Assembly (NCBI RefSeq): GCF_030271515.1
Contig: NZ_JASCXI010000002.1
Coordinates: 682,001-746,000 of the forward strand
DNA from: Erythrobacter oryzae
Lineage (GTDB): Bacteria > Pseudomonadota > Alphaproteobacteria > Sphingomonadales > Sphingomonadaceae
Length of the DNA: 64,000 nt
Direction: 5' to 3'
A program made the position numbers and the translations under genes. This document shows, piece by piece, positions 17,292-26,485 of the stretch (position 1 is the first letter of the stretch; each line of letters begins with the position of its first letter). The notes below the pieces were generated by a model. That model was not told where the DNA came from, did not search any database, and saw only the letters and a program-made list of their open reading frames with translations.

Positions 17292-17381
17292 AAAGTGCCC
17301 CATACCGCGCGTGATGCGCGCAAATCCCTGATATCGGCGGGTTAGCGCGCGACCAGTGAATTTAGTGCAAAGGGTGTGCGC

Positions 17382-18230
17382 TCAGTCGGAGAGGCGCGCG
17401 GCGATGGCCTCGCCCATGCGCAGCGGGTCGCCCGGGTTAAGATCCGACCGCCATTCCACGCGGCCCGGCTCGAACAGCAGCACCACCGTGGAGCCGAGGT
17501 AGAACCGCCCCATTTCGTCCCCGGCGGCAAAGCTGCGGCCCTGCAGCACGAAGTCCTCGTGGACGGGCGCGCTTGCATGGGTGCGGAACTGGTTGGGCCA
17601 CACCGTGTCGATCCCCGCGACGATCATCGCGCCGACCATGATGCTGGCGAAGTGGCCGTCCGGGCCATCGAAGCGGCAGGACAGCCGCTCGTTGCGCGCG
17701 AACAGCCGGTCGACCCCCGCGGCGGTGGCGGTGTTGACCGAGTAGAGGTCGCCCGGGATGTAGGTCGTCTGCGCCAGCGTGCCGGCGGCGGGCATGTGGA
17801 CGCGGTGGTAGTCCTTGGGGCTGAGGTAGATGGTGATGAAGCGCCCGCCCTCGAACCGCGCGGCTTCCTCGGGCCCGCAGCCGAGGATTTCGGCCACGGA
17901 ATAGTCGCGCCCCTTGGCCTGGATGATCCGCCCGCCGCTCACCGGGCCGAGCTGGCTCACCGCGCCATCGGCGGGAGATAGGATGAACTTCGTCGCATCC
18001 GCCAGCGGCCTTGCGCCGGGCTTCAACTCGCGAGTGAAGAAGTCGTTGAAGCTCGCGAACTCCCCGATCCCGCGCGCGGCCTCGGCAAGGTTGACGCCGT
18101 AAGCCGCGACGAAGCGCCGGATCAGCGTGTCCCGCAGCCACGGCGTCTCGCTCGCCGCGATGCTCCCGGCAAAGCGCGAGAGGGCGTGCTGCGGGACGAG
18201 GTGCTGGAGGGCGATGAAGAGGTCGGACAT
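17382..18230 (-). CDS. psd: Phosphatidylserine decarboxylase proenzyme
   Basis: Makes phosphatidylethanolamine from phosphatidylserine at the inner membrane. 282 residues. The self-cleavage site LGST (GRFYLGSTVVLLF) yields the pyruvoyl alpha chain. The autocatalytic Asp is in SPADG and the His in DYHRVHMPAAG, so the D-H-S triad is intact. The N-terminal region (residues 1-50) is helical and probably membrane-associating. The length and order match the classical proteobacterial Psd-I form, not the short archaeal type. No pssA lies next to it. The start ATG at 18230 is the first good one. Confidence 0.95.
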   Translation of the reverse strand: MSDLFIALQHLVPQHALSRFAGSIAASETPWLRDTLIRRFVAAYGVNLAEAARGIGEFASFNDFFTRELKPGARPLADATKFILSPADGAVSQLGPVSGGRIIQAKGRDYSVAEILGCGPEEAARFEGGRFITIYLSPKDYHRVHMPAAGTLAQTTYIPGDLYSVNTATAAGVDRLFARNERLSCRFDGPDGHFASIMVGAMIVAGIDTVWPNQFRTHASAPVHEDFVLQGRSFAAGDEMGRFYLGSTVVLLFEPGRVEWRSDLNPGDPLRMGEAIAARLSD

Positions 18231-18275
18231 TGGGCCGCGCTAAAGGGACGCAGGCCGCGGCGCAAGCAACTCGGG

Positions 18276-19028
18276 TTAGAGCGTGGGTGTCTGGCCGCCG
18301 TCGACCTTGATCGCGCTGCCCGTGATGAAGCCCGCTCTCGGCGAGGCGAGGAAGGCGGCGATGTCGCCGAACTCCTCCGGCCGCCCGAGCCGCCCTGCGG
18401 GAATCGCCGCGACCGAGCGGGCGGTGACCTGCTCGGCCTCGAGCCCTTGCGCCGCCGCCATTCCGGCGTGGAGGCTGGAGAGCCGGTCGGTCGCGATCTG
18501 TCCGGGGAGCAGCAGGTTGACCGTCACCCCGTCCGCCGCGACCTCGTTCGCCAGCGTCTTGCACCACGAGGCGAGCATCGCGCGCACCGCGTTCGACAGC
18601 ACCAGCCCTGCGATAGGCGTGACGAGGCTGGTCGAGGCGACCGCGAGAATCCGCCCGAAGCCGCGCGACCGCATACCGGGCAGGAACTCCTGCGCCAGCG
18701 CCAGTTGCGCGTTGAACATCCGCGGCAGCACGGCGGCGAAATCCGCGGGGCTGGTCGATGCCGCACCCCCCATCGGTGGCCCGCCCGCATTGAGCACCAG
18801 AATATCGGGCGAGGCACCCCCGGCGCGCACCCGGTCGATGATCGCTTGCGGCGCGGCCGGATCGTCGAGGTCGGCGTGGATGTGGAGTCGCCCCGGCAGC
18901 CCCGCGCCCGAACGCGCCACGGTCATCACCCCCGCACCCTCGGCCGCCAGCGCCTCGGCGATCGCGCGCCCCAGCCCCTTGCTCGCGCCCAATACCAGCG
19001 CGGTCTTGCCTTCGAGCCCAAGATCCAT
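18276..19028 (-). CDS. SDR-family protein with a degenerate active site
   Basis: 250 residues. The N-terminal nucleotide motif ALVLGASKGLGRAIAEALA and NAGGPPMGG are typical for short-chain dehydrogenases. The catalytic YxxxK is missing: where it is expected the chain reads GLVLSNAVRAMLASW. The next conserved part, LANEVAADGVTVNLLLPGQIATDR, is normal. This pattern matches a known ketoacyl-reductase-like SDR subgroup (cd05344, recalled from memory) described as lacking the full catalytic tetrad. It may bind NADP(H) without classical reductase chemistry. It is followed downstream by psd. Confidence 0.8.
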   Translation of the reverse strand: MDLGLEGKTALVLGASKGLGRAIAEALAAEGAGVMTVARSGAGLPGRLHIHADLDDPAAPQAIIDRVRAGGASPDILVLNAGGPPMGGAASTSPADFAAVLPRMFNAQLALAQEFLPGMRSRGFGRILAVASTSLVTPIAGLVLSNAVRAMLASWCKTLANEVAADGVTVNLLLPGQIATDRLSSLHAGMAAAQGLEAEQVTARSVAAIPAGRLGRPEEFGDIAAFLASPRAGFITGSAIKVDGGQTPTL

Positions 19029-19055
19029 CGCATCGTCTCCCGCAAAGGCCAGAAC

Positions 19056-19131
19056 TGGTGGGCGGTGACGGGCTCGAACCGCCGACCCTCTCGGTGTAAA
19101 CGAGATGCTCTACCAACTGAGCTAACCGCCC
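19056..19131 (-). tRNA. tRNA-Val (anticodon UAC)
   Basis: On the minus strand a 7-bp acceptor stem GGGCGGT/ACCGCCC encloses a D arm AGCTCAGTTGGTAGAGC, an anticodon loop TTTACAC (anticodon TAC) and a T arm GGTTCGAGCC. The CCA end is encoded (TGG at 19056-19058 on the plus strand). Total 76 nt, a complete and normal tRNA. It lies between the SDR gene and the acetyltransferase gene. Confidence 0.97.
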
Positions 19132-19201
19132 CACGGCGTCGTGGGCCGGGGGCGGTTTAGCTGTGTCGGCGGCGCGGTCAAGCTGGTAGAGTGGCGGGGC
19201 C

Positions 19202-19792
19202 ATGACCATTCACACGGCCCTCAATGACGGCACCCCGGTGTGCATCCGCCGCGTGCGTCCCGAGGACGAGGCGCGGCTGAAGGAGGGCATCGCGCAACTC
19301 TCGCCGCAATCGCGCTACCTCAGGTTCTTCTCGGGAATGCGCGAGGCCCCGCCGCAGGTGCTGCGCGCGCTGGCGAGTGCGGGCGGGCACGATCACCTCG
19401 CCTGGGGCGCGCTCAGGAGCGACCTGCCGGAAACGCCCGCCCTAGGCGTGGTCCACGCCTTCCGTGACCCTGACGATCCGGATGCCGCCGAATTCTCGGT
19501 CGCGGTGGTCGACGCCTATCACGGGCGCGGCCTCGCGCGGCTCTTGACCGCGGTGCTGCTGCTCGATTGCGCGCGCGAGGGGTATGAGCATTTCACCGTC
19601 CATGTGCTCCCCGAAAACCGCCCGGCGCTGGCGCTGGCGCGCTCGCTGGGAGCGAAGGGGGTGGGGCACGAGGGCGGGGTGACCGAGATGGCGATCGACA
19701 TCGAGGACGCGCTCGCCTCGCTGCGCGCCGAGGCCGACGTGCCGGGGCTGGCCGCGGTGTTCGAGCAGTTCGGCAACGAGCCGCAGGAGTGA
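19202..19792 (+). CDS. GNAT-family N-acetyltransferase
   Basis: 196 residues. The N-terminal part CIRRVRPEDEARLKEGIAQL and SRYLRFFSGM resembles the acetyltransferase domain of PatZ-type protein acetyltransferases. The acetyl-CoA-binding motif is the stretch AYHGRGLARLLTAVLLLDCA, and HVLPENRPALALARSLG gives the last strand-helix. Substrate is unknown; it could act on proteins or small molecules. ATG at 19202; no strong ribosome site. It is 70 bp from the tRNA on the opposite strand. Confidence 0.8.
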   Translation: MTIHTALNDGTPVCIRRVRPEDEARLKEGIAQLSPQSRYLRFFSGMREAPPQVLRALASAGGHDHLAWGALRSDLPETPALGVVHAFRDPDDPDAAEFSVAVVDAYHGRGLARLLTAVLLLDCAREGYEHFTVHVLPENRPALALARSLGAKGVGHEGGVTEMAIDIEDALASLRAEADVPGLAAVFEQFGNEPQE

Positions 19793-19875
19793 TTTCGAGT
19801 GAAATGGAACATTTCACGGCTCGGAAATCACGGCTCAACTAAGCGAGGGCGCATGTCGCGGCTAGGGGCGGCGGC

Positions 19876-20865
19876 ATGAGCACCCGCACGCCCCGCATCC
19901 TCGTCCTCGGCACCGGCGGCACGATTGCAGGCGCGGGGAGCGGCGGGACGGGGGCGGGGTATCGTCCGGGCGGGTTGTCGCTCGAGGTGCTGGTGGGGCA
20001 CCTTGCAGCGCTGGGGCTCAGCGCGGACCTGGTGCCGCAGGAGATCGCGCGGATCGGCTCGCAGGACATCGGTTTTGCCGAGTGGCAGGCGCTCCATGTG
20101 GCCTCCATGGGGGCGATGGACGATCCTTCGGTGGATGCCGTCATCATCACCCACGGCACCGACACGGCCGAGGAGACCGGCTTCCTGCTCGACCTGACGC
20201 TGCCCACGACCAAGCCCGTGATCCTTGTCGGCGCGATGCGCCCGGCGGACGCCGTGGGCGCGGACGGGATGCGCAACTTCGCCAATGCGGTGAAGGTGGC
20301 GGGCGACCCTGCGGCGGCAGGGCGCGGCGTGATGCTGGTGATGGGCGACGCAGTGCTCGCCGTGCGCGACGCCCGCAAATCCGCGACCAGCGCTATCGAC
20401 GCCTTCCGCACCTTCCCGAGGGGGCCTTTGGCGCGCGTCACCCCCTCGAGCCTCGACTGGTTCGGCCCTGCGCACCGCGTGGGAGAGGCCGCGCGCTATC
20501 CCTTTCCGGCTGAGCTGCCCCGCGTGGCGATCCTCACCGCGGGGGCGGGGATGGACGCAAAGCCGGTCGAAGCGCTGCTCGGCATCGGCGCGCGCGGGAT
20601 CGTGCTCGCGGGCATGGGGCAGGGCAATGCGCCCCGCGTGGTTCTGGAGGCCCTCGCCGCTTGCGCGGCTTCTGGGGTGCCGGTGGTGCGTGCCTCGCGG
20701 GTCGACGAAGGGCTGGTCGACCGCAATGTCGAGGTGGAGGACGATGCCCTCGGGCTGGTCGCGGCAAGAGCGCTCGGCCCGGCCAAGGCGCGGGTGCTGC
20801 TGATAGTGCTGGTGGCGAACGGGGTGACCGACGCGGGGAGGGTGCAGGCGGCGTTTGATGGGTGA
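19876..20865 (+). CDS. L-asparaginase (type I/II fold)
   Basis: Hydrolyses asparagine to aspartate and ammonia. 329 residues. Both catalytic threonine motifs are visible: LGTGGTIAGAGSGG near the N-terminus and ITHGTDTAEETGFLLDLTL with its Thr-Asp pair near residue 92. VGAMRPADAVGADGMRNFANA and GMGQGNAPRVVLEAL are further family positions. There is no signal peptide, so the enzyme should stay in the cytosol, unlike the high-affinity periplasmic type. It converges on a MarR-type gene, with 6 bp between. Confidence 0.9.
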   Translation: MSTRTPRILVLGTGGTIAGAGSGGTGAGYRPGGLSLEVLVGHLAALGLSADLVPQEIARIGSQDIGFAEWQALHVASMGAMDDPSVDAVIITHGTDTAEETGFLLDLTLPTTKPVILVGAMRPADAVGADGMRNFANAVKVAGDPAAAGRGVMLVMGDAVLAVRDARKSATSAIDAFRTFPRGPLARVTPSSLDWFGPAHRVGEAARYPFPAELPRVAILTAGAGMDAKPVEALLGIGARGIVLAGMGQGNAPRVVLEALAACAASGVPVVRASRVDEGLVDRNVEVEDDALGLVAARALGPAKARVLLIVLVANGVTDAGRVQAAFDG

Positions 20866-20871
20866 GGGCTC

Positions 20872-21327
20872 TCAGCGCGCCTCAGCCCCACCCGCCTTCA
20901 ACTCCGATAGCACTGCGTTCAGTTTCTCCAGCACCGCCTGCGCCTGTTCCCGTTCGTCGGCGCTGATCGCTTCGGCGACACGCGCGGCGATGGTGGCCTC
21001 GCGCGCCACGATGCCCGCGACCGCCGCGCGTCCCTGCGGTGTCAGAACAAGCTTGGGTGACCGGCGGCTCGTCGTCTTGGGATCGGTTGCGATGAATCCA
21101 GCCGTGATCAGCGGGGCCGCCAGGCGCTGGATCAGTTGTCGTGAGACCGCCCGGTCGCGCGCGATCTCGGACAGGGTCAGCGCTCCATGCCGGTCGAGCA
21201 GCAGCAGGATCGAGCGCGCCCCAGCTGACAGACCGTGCCCGGCGTGCAGCTTGTCCGAGATGCGGTCGAGCAGATGGTAGGCGCGGGTCAGCGCCATCAG
21301 GAAGCGGATGTTGTCGGGGTCGGTCAC
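20872..21327 (-). CDS. MarR-family repressor
   Basis: 151 residues. A winged helix is flanked by dimer helices: ALTLSEIARDRAVSRQLIQRLAAPL is the helix-turn-helix and DPKTTSRRSPKLVLTP the wing. MarR proteins repress by binding palindromes and are released by small ligands. It starts with GTG at 21327. It is divergent from a methyltransferase gene, and the 80-bp spacer carries an 11-bp perfect inverted repeat that is the obvious operator. It probably regulates both itself and the methyltransferase. Confidence 0.85.
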   Translation of the reverse strand: MTDPDNIRFLMALTRAYHLLDRISDKLHAGHGLSAGARSILLLLDRHGALTLSEIARDRAVSRQLIQRLAAPLITAGFIATDPKTTSRRSPKLVLTPQGRAAVAGIVAREATIAARVAEAISADEREQAQAVLEKLNAVLSELKAGGAEAR

Positions 21328-21344
21328 CCGTGCAGGATGACAAC

Positions 21345-21394
21345 CAAATTGACAATCCTCAAGCGCGGATTATGTCAACATTGTTGTCAATTTG
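21345..21394. promoter_or_regulatory. Candidate MarR operator with divergent promoter elements
   Basis: A perfect inverted repeat CAAATTGACAA (21345-21355) / TTGTCAATTTG (21384-21394) flanks the spacer. The left arm contains a consensus -35, TTGACA (21349-21354), with TATGTC 16 bp downstream as a weak -10 for the methyltransferase. The inner part holds TGTCAAC-ATT-GTTGTC, another inverted pair. Binding at this site would block RNA polymerase in both directions. Confidence 0.65.
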
Positions 21395-21407
21395 AGCGAG
21401 GCTGACG

Positions 21408-21980
21408 ATGGCGATGTTTGACGGCGTTGCGGGCCGGATCGCGGTGCGGGTTATGGAGCGCACCAACGCCGAGGCGGAGCGCGAGGCGGTGCGCAGGCTC
21501 GCTGCGGGCCCGGGTGCGAAGGTGCTCGTGATGGGATTTGGTCCAGGCATCGGCTTGCAACACCTGCTCGAAGGCCCGGTCGCAGAGGTCGTCGGCGTCG
21601 ACCCCTCGCAGGTGATGCATGATGCGGCCGCCCGCCGTAACGCGCTGGCGCTCGCGGAGGGGCGGCTGCGGCTGGTCAAGGCGCAGGCTGCCGATCTGCC
21701 CCGTGACGCCGGCCCTTTCGACGGGGCGATCGCGGTGCACACGCTCCAGATCTGCCGTCCTTTCGCCCCGACCGCCGCGATGCTCGCCGACGTCCTGCGT
21801 CCGGGAGCGCAGCTGATCGGGATCACCCACGGCTGGGCCGCGCGCAAGGACTATGGCGAGGAGAGCCTGTTCACCGACGCCGTCGCGCAAGGGCTGGCGG
21901 GCGCAGGCTTCGCGCAGGCCCGCCATGGCCGCGCCGATGCCGAGGGCGGCACGGCGGTGCTGCTCGAAGCGGTCCGCTGA
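21408..21980 (+). CDS. Class I SAM-dependent methyltransferase
   Basis: 190 residues. The SAM-binding motif I reads KVLVMGFGPGIGLQHLL, motif II ends VVGVDPSQVMHDAAARR, and FDGAIAVHTLQIC is the motif-IV region. Small-molecule methylation is likely; the acceptor is unknown. The gene is controlled from the intergenic region shared with the MarR gene. A detoxification or resistance role is suggested only by the MarR partner. Confidence 0.8.
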   Translation: MAMFDGVAGRIAVRVMERTNAEAEREAVRRLAAGPGAKVLVMGFGPGIGLQHLLEGPVAEVVGVDPSQVMHDAAARRNALALAEGRLRLVKAQAADLPRDAGPFDGAIAVHTLQICRPFAPTAAMLADVLRPGAQLIGITHGWAARKDYGEESLFTDAVAQGLAGAGFAQARHGRADAEGGTAVLLEAVR

Positions 21981-22029
21981 CCTGCCTGATCCTAACCCGG
22001 TGCGGCCAACGCCGGGGCCGGGTGCCCCC

Positions 22030-23139
22030 TCACCCCCAGGGGGTGACCAGATACTTCTCGCCGGTCTTCATCTGGCGGTAGTCGAGGATCGCGTCCTTCT
22101 CCAGCATCCCCTCCAGCGTCACCTTGGCCTTGTAATGCGAAGCGAAGGTGGTGGTGAGGCCGGCCTGAACCCGCTGGCGCATCCGCACCACGGTTTCCAT
22201 CCCCGCCCGCGCAAGGAAGGGCGTCAGCAGCCAGCCGGCGATGCTCCACTGGAGGCCGTAGGACGGCGTCAGGATCGTCGGCGACAGGTCGAGGCGGCCG
22301 TAGATGTACATCTTCTTCTGCTGGTTCGAGCCGTAGCGCGAGAACTCGCTCATCTGGCTGACCGCGACCTGCTCCATCGCCTTGAGCACGCCATCACTGG
22401 CCTGCCCGCCGCCGATCGGGTCGAAGCCGAGGAAGGCGCCGGTCTCGGCAATCGCGGCGCGCAGGTCGGCCATGTAGGTGGGGGCGGAGCTATCGACGAC
22501 ATATTGCGCGCCCTGTTCCTTGAGCATGGCGACATGCTCGGGCTTGCGGACGATGTTGACCAGCTTCATCCCGTCCTCGATGCAGATGCGGTTGAGCATC
22601 TGGCCGAGGTTCGAGGCGGCGGCGAGGTGGACGATGGCCGAGTGGCCCTCCATCTTTGCGGTCTCGACGAAGCCCAGCGCGGTCATCGGGTTAACGAAGC
22701 TGGAGGCACCGACCTCGGAGGAATGCTCGCCCAAGGGCAGGCACATCATCGCATCGGCGATGGCGTATTGCGAGAAGGCGTTGCCCGGGACGCAGGCGAC
22801 GCGCTGGCCCATGAGGGCCCTGGCCATGTCGCTGTCACCGGTGGCGATCACCGTGCCCGCGCCCTCGTTGCCCGCCGGAAGCCGCTGGCCGTGGCGCGCC
22901 TTGTTGCCGGTGAGGAAGGGCTCGGGCATGGTCGCGACTACCTTGCCGGGGGCATATTCGGCGGTCTCGAAATCGGCGGCAGAGGTGAGGATCGCGAGAT
23001 CGCTCGGGTTGATCGGCGCGGCCTCCATCTTCACCAGCACCTGATTGCCCTTGGGCTCGGGGAACTGACTCTCGGCGACTTCCAGCGTCAGCTTGCCGTC
23101 GGCGGTGAGGGTGGTGAAGAGCTGCTTTCCGGTAGTCAT
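22030..23139 (-). CDS. Zinc-independent MDR-family reductase (quinone-oxidoreductase-like)
   Basis: 369 residues. The GroES-like N-terminal domain (KGNQVLVKMEAAPINPSDLAIL) and the Rossmann domain (GHSAIVHLAAASNLGQMLNRI) match the NADPH-dependent quinone reductase branch of medium-chain dehydrogenases. The zinc-ligand pattern GHE of alcohol dehydrogenases is absent (NEGAGTV instead). The coenzyme loop reads AAASNLG rather than the usual GxGxxG. The substrate is not predictable. It stands alone; the upstream spacer holds a GC-rich palindrome. Confidence 0.75.
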   Translation of the reverse strand: MTTGKQLFTTLTADGKLTLEVAESQFPEPKGNQVLVKMEAAPINPSDLAILTSAADFETAEYAPGKVVATMPEPFLTGNKARHGQRLPAGNEGAGTVIATGDSDMARALMGQRVACVPGNAFSQYAIADAMMCLPLGEHSSEVGASSFVNPMTALGFVETAKMEGHSAIVHLAAASNLGQMLNRICIEDGMKLVNIVRKPEHVAMLKEQGAQYVVDSSAPTYMADLRAAIAETGAFLGFDPIGGGQASDGVLKAMEQVAVSQMSEFSRYGSNQQKKMYIYGRLDLSPTILTPSYGLQWSIAGWLLTPFLARAGMETVVRMRQRVQAGLTTTFASHYKAKVTLEGMLEKDAILDYRQMKTGEKYLVTPWG

Positions 23140-23243
23140 GGCGATCGTCTCCCTTTGTTGCTGGCGGGCCTAGGGTTTCTGGTTGCGCTTCGCAACCGTT
23201 GGCGAAGGCCCACCCGTGATCGGAGTCACGCGCCTCCGATCAC

Positions 23244-23340
23244 CCCCTCCCGCAGGCGGGAGGGGCGCTCAATGCCAGCAAGTCCCCCTCCCGCATGCGG
23301 GGAGCCGCAGGCGTGGCGAAGCCACAGCGGTTAGGGGTGG
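23244..23340. repeat. GC-rich palindromic repeat (family B, copy 2)
   Basis: A 22-bp palindrome at 23244-23265 has arms CCCCTCCCGC/GCGGGAGGGG around AG. It is followed by a decayed copy near 23283-23305 and ends in TTAGGGGTGGG, the same flank seen around copy 3 at 40704-40790. It lies between the MDR gene and truA. Confidence 0.7.
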
Positions 23341-23347
23341 GCACGAA

Positions 23348-24088
23348 TCAGGGATAGGTCGCTTCGACGAAATAGAGCCCGTGGGGCGGAGCGTTGAGGC
23401 CCAGTGCATTGCGGTCGCGCGCCGCCAGCGCCTCGGCGATGCGGCTTTCCGGCCAGGTGCCAGCGCCCACCAGCTTGAGGCAGCCGACCATGCTCCTCAC
23501 CTGATGGTGGAGGAAAGAGCGCGCGGCGGCGTGGATGTGGATTTCCTCGCCGACCTTCTCGACCCGCAGCTCGTCGAGCGACTTCACCGGATCGGCGGCC
23601 TGACAGTGCACGCTGCGGAAGGTGGTGAAGTCATGCCGCCCCACCAGCGCCTGCGCGGCGCGGTGCATCGCCTCGGCGTCGAGCGGCTGGGGCACGTGCC
23701 ACGCCTTGTCGCGCAGCAGGGTGAGCGGCGCGCGGCGGTTGGCGATCCTGTAGAGATAGCGCCGCCCGGTGCAGGAAAAGCGCGCGTGCCAATCGTCGGG
23801 CACCACCTCGCAATGGGTCACCGCGACGGGATCGGGCCGCAGCTGGGCGTTCACCGCCGCCATCAGCCGGAACGGATCGAAGGGCTTTGCGATGTCGACG
23901 TGGCTACGCATTGCCAGCGCATGCACCCCCGCATCGGTGCGCCCGGCCGAGTGCATGACCACCTGCTCGCCCGTGATCCGTGCGAGTGCATCCTCGACCG
24001 CTTGCTGCACGCTCGGGCCGTGGCTCTGGCGTTGCAGGCCGAAGAAGGGCGTGCCGTCAAATTCCAAGGTGAGGGCGAAGCGGGTCAC
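23348..24088 (-). CDS. truA: tRNA pseudouridine(38-40) synthase
   Basis: Isomerises uridines 38-40 in tRNA anticodon arms. 246 residues, normal length. The catalytic Asp is in [25 protein letters not shown] near the start and [16 protein letters not shown] near the C-terminus are typical. The GTG start at 24088 overlaps the fmt stop by 4 bp (GTGA), so translation is coupled to fmt. Confidence 0.95.
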   Translation of the reverse strand: MTRFALTLEFDGTPFFGLQRQSHGPSVQQAVEDALARITGEQVVMHSAGRTDAGVHALAMRSHVDIAKPFDPFRLMAAVNAQLRPDPVAVTHCEVVPDDWHARFSCTGRRYLYRIANRRAPLTLLRDKAWHVPQPLDAEAMHRAAQALVGRHDFTTFRSVHCQAADPVKSLDELRVEKVGEEIHIHAAARSFLHHQVRSMVGCLKLVGAGTWPESRIAEALAARDRNALGLNAPPHGLYFVEATYP

Positions 24089-24990
24089 CCCAGTACCGTC
24101 CCGGCCGCGACCGCCCGCCCGCGCAGGAACTCCGCGCGTTCGAGCACCGGCTTGCCCGCGCGCTGGAGCTTCAGGGGCCGGATCGCGCCCGAGCCGCAGG
24201 CGATGGTGAAGTCATCGTCCAGCACCGTTCCGGGATTGCCCGCGCCCTCGACCACCTCGGCGAGCAGCAGTTTCACCCGCTCTTCGCCGAGTTCGAACCA
24301 AGCGCCGGGGAAGGGGGCGAGGCCGCGCACCAGCCGCTCGATTGCCTCGGCGTCCTGCGACCAATCGATCTTCGCTTCGGCCTTGTCGATCTTGGGGGCA
24401 TAGATTGCCGCGGCATCGTCCTGTGGCTCGGGCGGGAAGGCGGCGAGATCGGCCAGCACCTCGACCATCGCCGCCGCGCCCACGGCGCCCAGCTCCACGA
24501 ACAGCTCGCCGGTCGTCTTGCGCTCCACTGGAACGGCAATCTTGTGCAGCATCGGCCCGGTATCGAGCCCCGCTTCCATCTGCATGATCGTGACGCCCGT
24601 CTCGGCATCCCCCGCCATCACCGCACGGTGGATCGGCGCCGCGCCGCGCCACCGGGGCAGCAGCGAGGCGTGGATGTTGAGGCAGCCATGCTTCGGCGCG
24701 TCGAGCACCGGCTGCGGCAGGATCAGGCCATAGGCTGCGACCACCGCCACATCGGCCCCGAGCGCGGCAAATTCCGCCTGCGCCTCGGCCCCCCGCAGCG
24801 ACACAGGCGAGCGGACCGGCACCCCCAAACGCTCGGCCTCCACCTGCACCGGAGAGGGCATCAGCTTCTTCCCCCGCCCCGCCGGACGCGGCGGCTGGGT
24901 GTAGGCGCACACCACCTCATGCCCCGCCTCATGCAGCGCGCGCAGGGCCGGAACCGCGAATTCCGGCGTTCCCATGAAGATGATGCGCAT
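24085..24990 (-). CDS. fmt: Methionyl-tRNA formyltransferase
   Basis: Formylates initiator Met-tRNA with 10-formyl-THF. 301 residues. The start [16 protein letters not shown] and the formyl-transfer motif [18 protein letters not shown] are visible; the catalytic Asn is in [11 protein letters not shown]. It forms a coupled pair with truA. The def gene, its usual partner, is nearby at 25905 but on the opposite strand, so the normal def-fmt operon is split here. Confidence 0.96.
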   Translation of the reverse strand: MRIIFMGTPEFAVPALRALHEAGHEVVCAYTQPPRPAGRGKKLMPSPVQVEAERLGVPVRSPVSLRGAEAQAEFAALGADVAVVAAYGLILPQPVLDAPKHGCLNIHASLLPRWRGAAPIHRAVMAGDAETGVTIMQMEAGLDTGPMLHKIAVPVERKTTGELFVELGAVGAAAMVEVLADLAAFPPEPQDDAAAIYAPKIDKAEAKIDWSQDAEAIERLVRGLAPFPGAWFELGEERVKLLLAEVVEGAGNPGTVLDDDFTIACGSGAIRPLKLQRAGKPVLERAEFLRGRAVAAGTVLG

Positions 24991-25043
24991 AAGGATGCTC
25001 GGCGGCCTTTGTGAAGCGAAGCGCAGCCCCTATCTCTCCCCCC

Positions 25044-25640
25044 ATGGCATCGCAAGAGATCGAGGCATTGAGCGCCGCGCTCGCCCGCCTGCCGGGCCTC
25101 GGCCCCCGCAGCGCGCGGCGGGCGGTGCTGTGGCTGGTCAAGCACCGCGAATCTGCGCTCCCCGCATTGCTCGAAGCGCTGGCAGGCGTCGCCGAGACCT
25201 TGGTCGAGTGCCACATCTGCGGCAATGTCGACACCCGCGCCCCCTGCGGCATCTGCGCCGACCCGCGCCGCGATGCGCGGTCCTTGTGCGTGGTGGAGGA
25301 GGTCTCCGACGTCTGGGCGCTGGACCGCGCACGCCTCTTCCCCGGACGCTACCATGTGCTGGGCGGCAGGCTCTCGGCCCTTGACGGCATCGGTCCCGAA
25401 GACCTCGGCATCGCCAGCCTGCTCGCCCGGGTCGAGGCGGGAGGGATCGACGAGGTGGTGCTCGCCATGAACGCCACATTGGAAGGCCAGACCACCGCGC
25501 ACTATCTCGCCGAGCGGCTGGAGGCCTTCCCCCTGCGCGTCACCCAGCTCGCCCACGGCCTGCCGGTCGGCGGCGAGCTCGACTATCTCGACGAGGGCAC
25601 GCTGGCGCAGGCCTTGCGGGCGAGAAGGCCGGTGGGATGA
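25044..25640 (+). CDS. recR: Recombination protein RecR
   Basis: Works with RecF/RecO to load RecA at gapped DNA. 198 residues. HhH region [16 protein letters not shown], the four-cysteine zinc finger [16 protein letters not shown], and a Toprim domain ([13 protein letters not shown], with [16 protein letters not shown]) are in the normal order. The ATG at 25044 (MASQEIEAL) is preferred over an in-frame start 11 codons upstream. The next gene starts in its stop codon (ATGA). No dnaX or YbaB gene precedes it in this window. Confidence 0.95.
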   Translation: MASQEIEALSAALARLPGLGPRSARRAVLWLVKHRESALPALLEALAGVAETLVECHICGNVDTRAPCGICADPRRDARSLCVVEEVSDVWALDRARLFPGRYHVLGGRLSALDGIGPEDLGIASLLARVEAGGIDEVVLAMNATLEGQTTAHYLAERLEAFPLRVTQLAHGLPVGGELDYLDEGTLAQALRARRPVG

Positions 25641-25852
25641 ACGTGCTCCAGCGCATCTTCACATGGCTGCTTGGCCCCGGCGTCGAACGCGAATCGCGCG
25701 AGTGGAAATACGAATGCAGCCAGTGCGGCCACCGCGAGAGCGTGTGGGAGCGGGGCGGCATCCGCTACAAGGCGAGCGGCGAGAAGTCCTATCGCGGCCG
25801 CTGCCCCGCCTGCGGCCATGTCGGCAAGCGCTGGCTGCGTCGATCACCCTGA
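25637..25852 (+). CDS. Small zinc-ribbon protein
   Basis: 71 residues. Two CxxC knuckles, CSQCGH and CPACGH, about 33 residues apart, point to a single zinc ribbon. The N-terminus ([13 protein letters not shown]) is hydrophobic and may touch membrane or partner. The start overlaps the recR stop by ATGA, implying co-translation with recR. Function unknown; I do not recognise a family name. Confidence 0.7.
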   Translation: MNVLQRIFTWLLGPGVERESREWKYECSQCGHRESVWERGGIRYKASGEKSYRGRCPACGHVGKRWLRRSP

Positions 25853-25904
25853 TCGGAGCATCCTGCTTGCCGGAAAGCGGCGTGGCCCCTATCTTGCGCG
25901 CATT

Positions 25905-26480
25905 ATGGCTATCCGCGAAATCCTCGAAGTGCCGGACCCCCGGCTCAAGACCGTCTCGACCCCGGTCGAACCCCACGAGTTCGGTCCCGAGCTGAACACC
26001 CTCGTCGAAGACATGTTCGAGACGATGTATGACGCCCCCGGTATCGGTCTGGCCGCGATCCAGGTCGGCGTGCCCAAGCGGGTGCTGGTGATCGACTTGC
26101 AGCCCGACGATCCCGATGCCGAGCCGGTCGAATGCACCAGCCATGGCGGGCACAAGCACACGCACCCCGCCACCAAGAAGGAACCGCGGGTGTTCATCAA
26201 CCCCGTGATCCTCGATCCGGCGGCCGAGCTTTCGACCTATCAGGAAGGCTGCCTCTCGGTCCCCGAGATCTACGCCGACGTCGATCGCCCCGCGACCTGC
26301 ACGGTGCGCTATCAGGATCTGGACGGCAACACCCACGAGGAACACCTCGAAGGCCTGCTCGCGACCTGCCTGCAGCACGAGATGGACCACCTAGAGGGCA
26401 TTCTCTTCATCGACCACCTCTCGCGCCTGAAGCGCGCGATGGTGCTGAAGAAGCTCGAGAAGATCAGGCGCGCGGCGTAA
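25905..26480 (+). CDS. def: Peptide deformylase
   Basis: Removes the formyl group from new proteins; an Fe2+/Ni2+ enzyme. 191 residues. The three motifs are APGIGLAAIQVG, QEGCLSVPE (metal Cys) and LQHEMDHLEGILF (two metal His and the catalytic Glu). An insertion of about 20 residues between motifs 1 and 2 contains a His-rich stretch GGHKHTHPATKKE; such an insertion occurs in other sphingomonads. The ATG at 25905 (MAIREILEVPDPRL) is chosen over the long open frame upstream. Confidence 0.96.
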   Translation: MAIREILEVPDPRLKTVSTPVEPHEFGPELNTLVEDMFETMYDAPGIGLAAIQVGVPKRVLVIDLQPDDPDAEPVECTSHGGHKHTHPATKKEPRVFINPVILDPAAELSTYQEGCLSVPEIYADVDRPATCTVRYQDLDGNTHEEHLEGLLATCLQHEMDHLEGILFIDHLSRLKRAMVLKKLEKIRRAA

Positions 26481-26485
26481 TTTTT

